Source: G963666535 sp963666535 (GTDB lineage Bacteria; Bacillota; Clostridia; Oscillospirales; Oscillospiraceae). Taken from it: DNA of 64,000 nt. Shown in pieces: positions 23,985 to 32,541 of this stretch. Every line of letters begins with the position of its first letter. Position 1 is the stretch's first letter. The stretch lies in NCBI GenBank assembly GCA_963666535.1, contig OY762913.1, forward strand, positions 806,001-870,000, read 5' to 3'. The notes beneath the pieces are model-generated. The model saw only the letters and a program-made list of their open reading frames with translations, searched no databases and was not told the origin of the DNA. A program made the translations under genes and the position numbers.

Positions 23985-25103
23985 ATGAAAAAAAGAGTAC
24001 TATGCTTGGCGATGGCCCTGCTCATGGCGGGGACACTGCTGACCGGCTGCGGCACCACGGCATCCGAAAAGCCGACGCAGACCCCGGCGGCGGAGACAAC
24101 CGAGGCCGCCCAGGAACCCGCAACCAGAACGGTTGTGGATCTGGCCGGACGCACGGTGACCATTCCTGCGGATGTGACAAAAGTTGCGCCGCTGGTGGGC
24201 CCCGGCTATGAAAAGGTGATCCTGCTGGGTGGGGTCGACAAGGTCGTGATCACAGGCAACAAGATGGCAACCAGTGGCTGGGCCACTGTGGTCGCACCCG
24301 AGTATGCCGACGTGCCCGTGACGGAATCCGCCACGGACCCCAACATTGAAGAGCTGGTTTCCCTGGGCGTTCAGGTGGTTTTCTACTGGGATGCCTATCC
24401 CGAGGTCATTGAAAAGATGGAGGCGGCGGGGATCGCCGTTGTCGTCACCCAGTTGGAGGACAACGATCTTTCCACCGTGGAGGATTTTGTGGCGCTGCAG
24501 AAACAGGAGGTGCTCCTGTTCGGCGAAGTTTTGGGGGATGAAGCCTATGCCAAGGCGCAGAAGTGGTGCGACTATTTTGACGAGCAGGTGGACTTTGTCA
24601 CCTCCCGCGTTGCCACGCTGTCCGAGGGCCAGTATCCCTCCGTTTACTATGTGCGCGGGCCTGAGGCGCTGTCCATCCACGGTGGTAACTCCTATACCGC
24701 CCGCCTGGTGGAAATGGCCGGCGGCGACCTGGTCAGCAAAAACGACAACGTCGGTCTGTACACAACCACGATGGAATCCGTGGTGCAATGGAATCCAGAG
24801 TACATTTTTATGGGCCGTGTTAACAACATTGAATTGATTACGGAAGACCCCGCCTGGAGCAGCATCAAGGCCGTGCAGGACGGAAACATCTATGTCAACC
24901 CCAAGGGCGTGATGGTTTGGGATTACAGCAGCGAGGGCTTCCTGTTGATGGATTTTGTGGCCAAGACGCTGCATCCTGATCTGTTTGCGGATATGGACGT
25001 GATCGAACAGATCAAGGAGTATTACAGCGAGTTTTACGGCTATGACCTTACCACCGACCAGGCAACGCTGATCTACAACTTTAAGACGCCGGACGGGCAA
25101 TAA
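23985..25103 (+). CDS. FecB/BtuF-like substrate-binding lipoprotein (set 1)
   Basis: 372 residues. It has a signal peptide with lipobox LLTGC (lipid Cys at 22) and then a Thr/Glu/Ala linker. The type III binding-protein fold opens TRTVVDLAGRTVTIPADVTKVA. It is extracytoplasmic and membrane-anchored. It resembles the set 2 lipoprotein, with shared GPxYE around residue 80 and the ending EFYGYDLTTDQA versus EFYRYDLTDEQA. AAGGAG precedes the ATG. Confidence 0.93.
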   Translation: MKKRVLCLAMALLMAGTLLTGCGTTASEKPTQTPAAETTEAAQEPATRTVVDLAGRTVTIPADVTKVAPLVGPGYEKVILLGGVDKVVITGNKMATSGWATVVAPEYADVPVTESATDPNIEELVSLGVQVVFYWDAYPEVIEKMEAAGIAVVVTQLEDNDLSTVEDFVALQKQEVLLFGEVLGDEAYAKAQKWCDYFDEQVDFVTSRVATLSEGQYPSVYYVRGPEALSIHGGNSYTARLVEMAGGDLVSKNDNVGLYTTTMESVVQWNPEYIFMGRVNNIELITEDPAWSSIKAVQDGNIYVNPKGVMVWDYSSEGFLLMDFVAKTLHPDLFADMDVIEQIKEYYSEFYGYDLTTDQATLIYNFKTPDGQ

Positions 25104-25141
25104 TGCGTATGCCGTTCGTGCAGAACACAGGGAGGTAACCT

Positions 25142-26020
25142 ATGAATTCAAAAGAGTATTTGGAACATTTCAAGGCGCGCTGGGAAGCGCCGCCTACCAC
25201 GGACTTTCAGCACACGGCGGAGCTTTGGGATGAGCGGGCCGTGGAATGGGACAGCGGACTGCGGAACGACCAGGTGACCCAATATGTGACGAAGGGCCGC
25301 ATTGACGCGGCGGTGCGGTTTCTCAAAGCCTGCGGCGCGTTGGAGCCCGAGTTTACTGTGATTGACATCGGCTGCGGGCCGGGTCGCTTTGTCACGGAGT
25401 TTTCCAAGCATGTTCGCCGGGCAGAAGGTACTGATTTTTCCGCCGCCATGCTGGCGTTCGGAGAAACATTCGCCGCCGAGGAAGGGCGCGCCAACGTGGC
25501 TTTTACCCAATGCGATTTCCTGCACGGCGACATTGAGCCACTGGGGTGGAAGGGCCGGTTTGATCTGGTCTATTCCTCGATGACACCGGCCGTGAGCGCC
25601 TTTTCCAGCCTGGAGAAGATGGTGGAAATGAGTCGGGCATTTTGCTGTAACAGCAGCTGCATCATCGGCCGCAGTACCATTCAGGATGAGATTGCAAAAG
25701 CGCTGGGTACCGAGCGGGTGCGCCCGTTCTGGGATGGCTCGTGGTTTTACACCCTGCTCAATCTGGTGTGGAACATGGGTTATTTCCCCCAGACGGATTA
25801 TTACACGCTCTCTTATGCCGAGGAGCGGACGGTGACCCGGGAGATGGTGGACAGTATACTGGGCCGCATGCTCCATAGTCACACTGCGCGGCCGGAGGAT
25901 TCGGACAGGGCCTATGACGCACTGATGGCCGTGTCTCACGACGGCGTGGTTTTGGAGGAATGCACCAATTGGTACGGGGCGATTGCCTGGGATGTGCGGA
26001 AAAAGACCCAGCGCTGGTAA
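25142..26020 (+). CDS. SAM-dependent methyltransferase, transporter-linked type with CCNSSC motif
   Basis: 292 residues. The N-terminal segment ends in HTAELWDERAVEWDSGL. The Rossmann methyltransferase core carries motif I VIDIGCGPGRFVTEF (near residue 77) and the acidic FSAAMLAFGE. It then has the conserved post-core sequence MSRAFCCNSSCIIGRS. A clear paralogue at 51488-52405 keeps the same ends and WCCNSCCVVSQS. Clustered cysteines are not usual for this fold and may bind a metal or cofactor. GGAGGTAACCT precedes the ATG. It sits between transporter set 1 and the NifH-like gene. Substrate unknown. Confidence 0.85.
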   Translation: MNSKEYLEHFKARWEAPPTTDFQHTAELWDERAVEWDSGLRNDQVTQYVTKGRIDAAVRFLKACGALEPEFTVIDIGCGPGRFVTEFSKHVRRAEGTDFSAAMLAFGETFAAEEGRANVAFTQCDFLHGDIEPLGWKGRFDLVYSSMTPAVSAFSSLEKMVEMSRAFCCNSSCIIGRSTIQDEIAKALGTERVRPFWDGSWFYTLLNLVWNMGYFPQTDYYTLSYAEERTVTREMVDSILGRMLHSHTARPEDSDRAYDALMAVSHDGVVLEECTNWYGAIAWDVRKKTQRW

Positions 26021-26048
26021 CGGGCCACGGAAGAAGGAGTGACAGGTT

Positions 26049-26807
26049 ATGTATAAAATGGCGATTTACGGAAAGGGCGGCATCGGCAAATCCACCACCA
26101 CCGCCAATTTGGCGGCAGCTTATGCGGAAAAGGGAATGGTGGTGATGCAGATTGGGTGCGACCCGAAGGCCGACTCCACCCGGCTGCAGATGCACGGTAA
26201 GGTAATCCCCACGGTGCTGGATCAAATCAAGACAAAGGGGGATGACCTGACGCTGGAGGACATTGTGTTCCGAGCCGAGAACGGGGTGTGCTGCGTGGAG
26301 GCCGGCGGGCCAACGCCGGGCATCGGCTGCGCCGGACGCGGCATCATCACCGCCTTTGAGCTGCTGGAAAAGCTGGGCGCCTATGAAAAATACAAGCCGG
26401 ATGTGGTGCTGTACGACGTGCTGGGAGATGTGGTGTGCGGCGGTTTCGCCATGCCGATCCGCAACGGCTATGCAGACCAGGTGTTTATCGTTACCTCTGG
26501 CGAAATGATGGCGATGTACGCCGCCAGCAACATCGCCAGCGCCATCAAAAATTTTGGCAAGCGCGCCTACGCCCAGTATGGTGGAGTGATTCTAAACTGC
26601 CGCAATGTGGAGCGGGAACTGGAACTGGTGACCGACCTGACCAAGGAAATTGGGGGCGATATCATCGGCATCATACCACGTGCGGGGGAGATCCAACAGG
26701 CAGAGGGATTGAGCCGCACGGTCATGGAGGTGTTTCCGGACTCTGCGTTGGCGGAAGGGTATCGGACGCTGTCTGACAAAATGCTGGAGGTGTGTGCCAG
26801 TGTCTGA
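26049..26807 (+). CDS. NifH/BchL-like Fe protein (ATP-dependent reductase component)
   Basis: 252 residues. The P-loop GKGGIGKST is at 8-16. The conserved GCDPKADSTR follows. The two [4Fe-4S] ligands of the dimer are C94 in GIGCAGRG and C130 in VVCGGFAMP. The arginine after the first Cys (ADP-ribosylated in some NifH) is kept. In this family the homodimer hydrolyses ATP to push electrons into a component-1 partner. It is slightly shorter than NifH (about 270-295). AAGGAG precedes the ATG. It overlaps the next gene by 8 bp. Confidence 0.95.
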   Translation: MYKMAIYGKGGIGKSTTTANLAAAYAEKGMVVMQIGCDPKADSTRLQMHGKVIPTVLDQIKTKGDDLTLEDIVFRAENGVCCVEAGGPTPGIGCAGRGIITAFELLEKLGAYEKYKPDVVLYDVLGDVVCGGFAMPIRNGYADQVFIVTSGEMMAMYAASNIASAIKNFGKRAYAQYGGVILNCRNVERELELVTDLTKEIGGDIIGIIPRAGEIQQAEGLSRTVMEVFPDSALAEGYRTLSDKMLEVCASV

Positions 26808-28062
26808 GTCGGCGCGCACGTTCCACGAGGAGACGCTGCAATACTTCACCCCCATGCCCATTCGGCCCAGCAAAAAAAGCAGACAGGCCAATATTCCGGA
26901 GAGCTATGAGCTGCATGTGGCGCCCTCGGCCTGCGGCAGGAGAATGGCCATTTCCAACCGGAAGGAGCATCACCGCCGGAGGCTCGCGCACCTTTACATC
27001 AGTGAGGAAGACATCGTTTCCGGCTGCTATGAGGAACTGATTCCCACCGCGGTGGATGAGCTGCTGCGCCGGGCAAACCCAAGGCCTCGGGCCATTTCCA
27101 TCATCGTCACCTGTATCGATGATCTGCTGGGAACCGACCATCAAGCGCTGAAGCTGCTGCTGTCAAAGCAGTTTCCCGATGTGAAGTTCTGTCTGCGCCG
27201 GGTGGATCCCATCTGTATCGACAACGGGATGCCGCCTCCCGTCAACATGATGCTGAATACCTTTGAACTGCTGGAATACAGCGGAAAAAAGGCGCCCTGC
27301 GTGAACCTGATCGGCAATATGGCCGAGGTCATTGAGCAGTCCGAACTGTTTGATCTGTGCAAACGGATGGGACTGACGGTGCGGCAGCTGCCCATGTGCC
27401 AGACGTTTGATGATTTTCTTGCCATGGCGGACAGCAGCGTTAACTTGGTGGTGACCCCCCTGGGCCTGACGGCAGGTCAGGCGATGGAGAAAAACCTTTC
27501 CATCCCGTGCCTGTACAAGCCCGGCTCTTACCGGCTGGAGGATATTTTGTGCGCTTATGCGGATATTGCCATCGCCACGGGAAAGCAATTGCCCGATTTG
27601 ACGGCAAGCACACAGCTTGCACAGGAAAAAATTACGGCGACCCGCGACCATTTGCAGGCAATGCCGATCGTGGTGGATGGGTCTGCCGATCTGCGGCCGC
27701 TGTCGCTGGCCAGGGCGCTGGTAGAATACGGATTTCACGTGCGGCTGGTGCGCTCCGGCCTGCTGTTTGACGGCGACAGGACGGATTTGGAATGGTTCCA
27801 GCGGGAACATCCCGAAATTGATGTGATTGACGACCGCCGGCTGGATGTGGAGTCCATGCGCGAAAAGCTGGGGGACTGCATGTGCGTGGGCTTCTCCAGC
27901 GGCTACCTCCTTGGCGCAAAGCATTTGGTGGATTTTCCGGATCTGGAACTGGACTACGGGTTCCACGCCCTGTATGTGCTTCTGGAAAAAATGAAGACCG
28001 CTTACGATACGTTGGCAGATTACGATGCCATTATGCGGGAAAGCGAGGCGTGGCAGAAATGA
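26800..28062 (+). CDS. Nitrogenase component-1-like protein (NifD/K-related), subunit A
   Basis: 420 residues with the oxidoreductase/nitrogenase component 1 fold. SACGRR (C45), SGCYEE (C76) and VTCIDDLLGTD (C105) are spaced like the three P-cluster cysteines of NifD/NifK; the last fits the ECPIGLIGDD-type motif. It is about 70-100 residues shorter than NifD. The GTG at 26800 has GGAGG at 9 bp; a GTG two codons upstream is too close. It overlaps both neighbours, so the three genes are translationally coupled. It is not NifD itself: the FeMo-co Cys/His setting is not recognisable. Substrate unknown. Confidence 0.85.
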   Translation: MSESARTFHEETLQYFTPMPIRPSKKSRQANIPESYELHVAPSACGRRMAISNRKEHHRRRLAHLYISEEDIVSGCYEELIPTAVDELLRRANPRPRAISIIVTCIDDLLGTDHQALKLLLSKQFPDVKFCLRRVDPICIDNGMPPPVNMMLNTFELLEYSGKKAPCVNLIGNMAEVIEQSELFDLCKRMGLTVRQLPMCQTFDDFLAMADSSVNLVVTPLGLTAGQAMEKNLSIPCLYKPGSYRLEDILCAYADIAIATGKQLPDLTASTQLAQEKITATRDHLQAMPIVVDGSADLRPLSLARALVEYGFHVRLVRSGLLFDGDRTDLEWFQREHPEIDVIDDRRLDVESMREKLGDCMCVGFSSGYLLGAKHLVDFPDLELDYGFHALYVLLEKMKTAYDTLADYDAIMRESEAWQK

Positions 28063-29237
28063 GTCAGCTTTGTATGTACTTGCCCCCGTTTTCCAGTGAT
28101 TACGCAGGGGTTTGTTCCAGCCTGTTTGAACTCAATGGGATGGTCGTGATCCACGATGCCGCATGCTGCAGCCGCAACTACACCAGCTTTGACGAGCCGC
28201 GCTGGTTTGGAAACAAGCGCCCCATTTTTTGCTCCGGACTGCGGGAGATTGACGCGGTGCTGGGCGATGATGAAAAACTGATTCGCAAAATTGGCAAGGC
28301 ACTGGATACGATTGAAGAGCAGCCCAGTTTTATTGCGCTGCTGGGCAGTCCCGTTCCCACCATCATCGGCTCGGATATGCCGGGTCTTGCCTGCGAGGTG
28401 GCGGAGCGATTTGGTCTGCCGGTCATCGGCTTTTCGACCACGGGTCTATCCTACTATAACAAGGGTGTTTCGGCGGCGATGCTGGCTATGGCGCGCCAAT
28501 ATGGCGATCCGGGGGCGGTAAAGTGCCAAAACGGAGTCAATGTCTTAGGCTTGACCCCCCTTGATTTTTCCGACAACTCCAATGCCGCCGACATTTGCGC
28601 CTGTGTGGAAGCGGCGGGGATGAAGGTTGTATGCAGCTATCTGATGGGCTGCTGTGCGGAGGATTTGGCGGCCGCTGCCGGTGCGGCGGTCAATTTAGTG
28701 GTGTCGCAGTCCGGCATGGAGCTGGCGGCGTACATGGCTGAGCATTGGGGAATTCCCTATGTGGTGGGGGTGCCCGTGGGCCTATCGGGAGTCACCGCTG
28801 TGCAAAAAGCATTGGCGCAGTCGGCATCGGACGGGAACAGCCGCGTTGTGCGGCCGGACGGACTGAAACAAGGCAAGCTGCTGATTGTCGGAGAGCAGGT
28901 GCTGGCCAACGCCATGCGAAACACCTTGACGGAGCAGTACGGGGTCACCGGTATTACGGTGGCAACCTTTTTCGGACTGGACAAGCGCTTGGCAGAGGAG
29001 TTTGACATCAGCCTGAAGACCGAGTCGGCCCTGATGGACTTGCTGGACAGCGGCACCTATACCGCGCTCATCGGCGATCCGCTGCTGCAGGAGCTGCCCC
29101 AGACCCAGGGCATGGATTTCTTTTCTGTCCCCCATGTGGCCATTTCCAGCCAGCTGTACTGGCATCAATATCGGTGTTTCGTGGGCGGCGAAATGGAGGA
29201 GCTTCTCTGCACCGTGGCCCAGAGGGTTAACGGGTGA
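28059..29237 (+). CDS. Nitrogenase component-1-like protein (NifD/K-related), subunit B
   Basis: 392 residues, the second component-1 homologue. N-terminal cysteines C5, C19, C36, C37 and C58 are candidate cluster ligands. CSGLREIDAVLGDDEKL matches the conserved E-x-D-x-V-x-G...KL helix of NifD/E. Later parts (GSPVPTIIGSDMPGLACEVAERFGLPVI) fit the family's repeated Rossmann-like domains. ATGA overlap with subunit A suggests a heteromeric complex. It is shorter than NifK (about 510). CfbD, BchN/B and MarD/K show that such shortened relatives reduce other substrates. Confidence 0.85.
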   Translation: MSQLCMYLPPFSSDYAGVCSSLFELNGMVVIHDAACCSRNYTSFDEPRWFGNKRPIFCSGLREIDAVLGDDEKLIRKIGKALDTIEEQPSFIALLGSPVPTIIGSDMPGLACEVAERFGLPVIGFSTTGLSYYNKGVSAAMLAMARQYGDPGAVKCQNGVNVLGLTPLDFSDNSNAADICACVEAAGMKVVCSYLMGCCAEDLAAAAGAAVNLVVSQSGMELAAYMAEHWGIPYVVGVPVGLSGVTAVQKALAQSASDGNSRVVRPDGLKQGKLLIVGEQVLANAMRNTLTEQYGVTGITVATFFGLDKRLAEEFDISLKTESALMDLLDSGTYTALIGDPLLQELPQTQGMDFFSVPHVAISSQLYWHQYRCFVGGEMEELLCTVAQRVNG

Positions 29238-30307
29238 GATCAAAAGAAAGCAGGGGTATGATTGTGCAGGATATGAAAACGCCGCAGAAGAGGATGGAGC
29301 ACAGCAGGCTGAAACTGCTGGTACTGATTCTGGCCGCAGCTGCAGCAATCTTGTTTTCCTTTATGGTGGGACGCTATTCCATTTCTCCCATTGATTTGGT
29401 GGGACTAATCGCTTCCAAGCTCGGCGTGGGACAGCTGGGGGTTGACGCCACCTCAGAAATGATCTTTTTCAGCGTTCGGCTGCCCCGGGTGGCCTGTGCC
29501 TTCCTCGTGGGTGGGGGGCTTGCGGTGGCAGGCTGCTCGTATCAGGGCGTGTTCCGTAACCCCATGGTGTCGCCGGATATTCTGGGCGCCACGGCGGGCG
29601 CCGGGTTCGGCGCGGCGGTGGCCATGCTGATGGGCTTCAGCGTGGTGGGGATCCAGGCTGCCGCGTTTTTGGTTGGCTTGCTGGCTGTGGGAATTTCTTA
29701 CCTGATCTGTGTCTTTGTGGGCAAGCGGGCCAACCCCATGTTGACACTGATTTTAGGTGGCATGGTGGTTTCCGCCATGTTTCAGGCCGGTATCTCGCTG
29801 ATCAAATATGTGGCGGATCCCTACACCAAGCTGCCGGAGATCACCTACTGGCTGATGGGTTCGCTGGCATCGGTCAACGAGATTGATGTGCTCAAACTCG
29901 CCGTTCCCATTGGCATTGCATGCATTCCGCTGTTTTTGTACCGGTGGGAACTGAATTTGCTATCTTTTTCCGATGAAGAGGCCCGCACCATGGGCATCAA
30001 TATTCCCCGGCTGCGTCTGACGGTGATCCTTTGCTCTACCCTTATTTCCGCGGCGGTGGTTTCGGTCAGCGGCATCATCGGCTGGGTAGGACTGATTATT
30101 CCCCATCTGGGCCGCATGATTGTGGGACCAAATTACAAGGTGCTGATCCCCTCCAGCATTCTGTTAGGCGGAAGCTATTTGCTGTTGGTGGACGACATCG
30201 CCCGGGGCTGGATGGCGCTGGAGATTCCCCTTGGCATCCTCACTGCGCTGGTGGGCGCGCCGTTTTTCATCTATCTGCTTTGCAAGGGGAGAGGGGGCAG
30301 CGTGTAA
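29234..30307 (+). CDS. FecCD/BtuC-family ABC transporter permease (set 2)
   Basis: 357 residues with about ten membrane helices. It carries RLPRVACAFLVGGGLAVAG, YQGVFRNPMVSPDILG and GIIGWVGLIIPHLGRMIVG. It is closer to the permease at 50422-51462 than to set 1 (shared KYVADPxxKLPEI and VGPNYK). A GTG start with GAGGG at 7 bp overlaps the subunit B stop; an ATG at 29258 is the alternative. This is a second complete transporter in the same operon. Confidence 0.93.
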   Translation: MRSKESRGMIVQDMKTPQKRMEHSRLKLLVLILAAAAAILFSFMVGRYSISPIDLVGLIASKLGVGQLGVDATSEMIFFSVRLPRVACAFLVGGGLAVAGCSYQGVFRNPMVSPDILGATAGAGFGAAVAMLMGFSVVGIQAAAFLVGLLAVGISYLICVFVGKRANPMLTLILGGMVVSAMFQAGISLIKYVADPYTKLPEITYWLMGSLASVNEIDVLKLAVPIGIACIPLFLYRWELNLLSFSDEEARTMGINIPRLRLTVILCSTLISAAVVSVSGIIGWVGLIIPHLGRMIVGPNYKVLIPSSILLGGSYLLLVDDIARGWMALEIPLGILTALVGAPFFIYLLCKGRGGSV

Positions 30308-31158
30308 TGGAGCTGCAGATCCAGAATCTTGCCTGTGGTTACGGCAACCGGACGCTGGTGAACAACATTGATTTTACGGTTAAAGATGGTGAGATTGTAT
30401 GTGTGCTGGGGCCCAACGGCGTTGGTAAAACCACCTTTTTCAAGACCGTGTTGGGGTTTCTGCGCAAAAAAGAAGGGTCCATTCTTCTGGATGGGGCGGA
30501 CATTACCAACATGAAGGCGAAACAGCTGGCAAAGGTGGTCGCCTACGTTCCGCAAACCCAGTCCCCCGCCTTCGCCTTTCAGGTGAAGGAAGTGGTGGCG
30601 ATGGGCTGCACGCCCAACCTGAATCCCTTTACTACCCCCACGCAGGAGGACTATGCGTTTTGTTACAGTCTGCTGGAAAAACTGGGCGCCGCCTATTTGT
30701 ACGACTGCGTGTTCAACGAGATCAGCGGCGGCGAGCGGCAGCTGGTGCTGATTGCCCGCGCGCTGGCGCAGCGGCCGAAGCTGCTGATGATGGACGAGCC
30801 CACCTCTAACCTGGATTTCGGTAATCAGGTGCGGATGCTCCGGTGTATCTGCAAGCTGGCGGAGAATGGCATTGGCATCATCATGACTACCCATTTCCCA
30901 GACCACGCGTTCTTGTGTTCCACCAATGTGGCCCTGTTTGGGAGGCAGGAAGGCTTTGTCTACGGAAGCGCGGAGGAAGTGATCACGAAGGAATCCATGG
31001 AAGAGATCTATCAAATCAAAGTGAATATGACCCAGATCAGTAAGGGAAACGGCTGCATCGTAAGAAGCTGTACCCCTCTGATCGAAGGTGATGACGAAAG
31101 CAAGGCAGGCAGTTCCGATGCGCCGCTGATTGGCCGGACAGAACCGCAGAACCGCTAA
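30307..31158 (+). CDS. ABC transporter ATPase (set 2)
   Basis: 283 residues. Walker A GPNGVGKTT, signature ISGGERQLVLIAR, Walker B LLMMDEPTSNLD, switch TTHFPDH. The ATPase at 49640-50425 shares its opening (ACGYGN versus TCGYGK) and the phrase IIMTSHFPDHAFLCSS almost word for word. A C-terminal tail of about 40 polar residues is extra. The start overlaps the permease stop (TAATG). Confidence 0.95.
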   Translation: MELQIQNLACGYGNRTLVNNIDFTVKDGEIVCVLGPNGVGKTTFFKTVLGFLRKKEGSILLDGADITNMKAKQLAKVVAYVPQTQSPAFAFQVKEVVAMGCTPNLNPFTTPTQEDYAFCYSLLEKLGAAYLYDCVFNEISGGERQLVLIARALAQRPKLLMMDEPTSNLDFGNQVRMLRCICKLAENGIGIIMTTHFPDHAFLCSTNVALFGRQEGFVYGSAEEVITKESMEEIYQIKVNMTQISKGNGCIVRSCTPLIEGDDESKAGSSDAPLIGRTEPQNR

Positions 31159-31203
31159 AACGGGGAATGCCCTCATGGGAAAATGCTGTGCCAGAGGGTC
31201 AAT

Positions 31204-31316
31204 CCGGCTGCAGACCGGTTTGCAGCCGGGATTTGACACGGGAGCGGGCAAACGCACGCTCAATCATAAAGTTGAACCCTTGATATCGGTGCTGCGGTTG
31301 ACGCCGATCAAGGTTT
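31204..31316 (+). other. Two strong intercistronic stem-loops before the set 2 binding-protein gene
   Basis: CCGGCTGCA/TGCAGCCGG (31204-31230) and an imperfect AACC-TTGAT-CGG / CCGATCAAGGTT hairpin (about 31274-31316) fill the 188 bp gap. No T runs follow, so they are not terminators. Such hairpins often protect mRNA ends and let a binding protein be made in excess. Confidence 0.55.
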
Positions 31317-31346
31317 CATGATATAAAAAGAGAAGAAGGGTATTAT

Positions 31347-32459
31347 ATGAATTGTAAGCGAACTATTTCTGTGTTACTGGTTTGCGCCATGATGACCAGC
31401 CTTCTGACCGGCTGCGGCAGTACGGTTGCGGCTGATCCCGCGGAAACCACTGAGCCTGCCGAAACGGTGGAGGCGGCTACCACCAGAACTGTTACCCTAA
31501 GTGATGGCTATGAGGTGACCAATATTCCGGCAGATGTGGAGCGTATCGCGGCCCTGTTCGGCCCCTCCTATGAGCGGCTGTATGTGCTCAACGCCGAGGA
31601 TAAGATCGTCATGTGCTCTGACTTTCATCAGAAAAACTGGCCATGGTCCCACCTGATTTATCAGCGGGTGAACGACGATGATATGATTATGATTGAAAAT
31701 GCCAGCAAAGGCTTGAATGTGGAAGAGATTGTGGATCAGGACCTGGATGTCGTGTTCTACTGGCGCAACGAGGAAGTTCTTAAGGCGTTGGAGAATGTGG
31801 GACTGCCCGGCGTGCCCTTTAACAGCGGCGGCGGCATAGACTCCATTAAGAACGAGCTGCTGGTTTATGCCGAGGTGCTGGGTACCGACGAGGCCATGGC
31901 CATTTATAACGATTATGCCGCGTATTTTGACGCCAAGCTTGCCAAGGTCACTTCCGTGACCAGCCAAATTCCCGAGTCGGAGCGCAAAACAGTTTACTAC
32001 GCCAGAAGCAATCTGCTGACCACCTTTGGGATGGAGTCCGACATTATTGCTGTGTGCCAGGCAGCCGGCGGCATCTGCGTCAGTGACGAACTGGCCGGCG
32101 GCAGCAGCGTGGACATTGACAAGGAACAGCTGGTGGCGTGGAACCCCGACTTTATCTTTGTGGATCACTCCACCGCTCCCCAAAGCGAGGTGGACAGCCT
32201 GTTTGCTGATTCCGACTACTCCACGGTTTCCGCCGTGCAGAATCATAATGCCTATACCGTGCCCGTGGGCACCTTCTACTGGGATGCCGGCGTGCAGATG
32301 ATCCTGCTGGTGGAGTGGATGGCGCAGACCATGTATCCCGACTATTTCCCTGATGTGGATATGGTCAAGGAACTGCAGGAGTTCTACTCGGAATTCTACC
32401 GCTATGACCTGACCGACGAGCAGGCCCAGATGATCCTGAATAACCAGGACCCCACCTGA
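31347..32459 (+). CDS. FecB/BtuF-like substrate-binding lipoprotein (set 2)
   Basis: 370 residues. A signal peptide ends at lipobox LLTGC (C23), followed by a Thr/Glu/Ala linker. The binding domain opens YEVTNIPADVERIAALFGPSYERL. It is homologous to the set 1 lipoprotein over its whole length. GAAGG lies about 8 bp before the ATG. It is the last gene of the operon proper and is followed by a very stable GC hairpin. Confidence 0.93.
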   Translation: MNCKRTISVLLVCAMMTSLLTGCGSTVAADPAETTEPAETVEAATTRTVTLSDGYEVTNIPADVERIAALFGPSYERLYVLNAEDKIVMCSDFHQKNWPWSHLIYQRVNDDDMIMIENASKGLNVEEIVDQDLDVVFYWRNEEVLKALENVGLPGVPFNSGGGIDSIKNELLVYAEVLGTDEAMAIYNDYAAYFDAKLAKVTSVTSQIPESERKTVYYARSNLLTTFGMESDIIAVCQAAGGICVSDELAGGSSVDIDKEQLVAWNPDFIFVDHSTAPQSEVDSLFADSDYSTVSAVQNHNAYTVPVGTFYWDAGVQMILLVEWMAQTMYPDYFPDVDMVKELQEFYSEFYRYDLTDEQAQMILNNQDPT

Positions 32460-32469
32460 ATTTGACCGT

Positions 32470-32500
32470 CCCGCCCCGCCGTACAGCACGGCGGGGCGGG
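32470..32500 (+). terminator. GC-rich stem-loop after set 2 lipoprotein gene
   Basis: CCCGCCCCGCCGT pairs perfectly with ACGGCGGGGCGGG around a 5-base loop. No T run follows, so it may be a partial or Rho-dependent stop, or an mRNA-stabilising structure. Confidence 0.55.
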
Positions 32501-32541
32501 GATTCCCCGAATAGTTGCGAACGCAACGGAATGGAGCGCAT

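Noticed and set aside
26049..29237. True nitrogenase (nifHDK) for N2 fixation
   Set aside because: Component-1 subunits are about 100 residues short, the FeMo-co ligand context is not recognisable, and no nifB/E/N genes are in the window.
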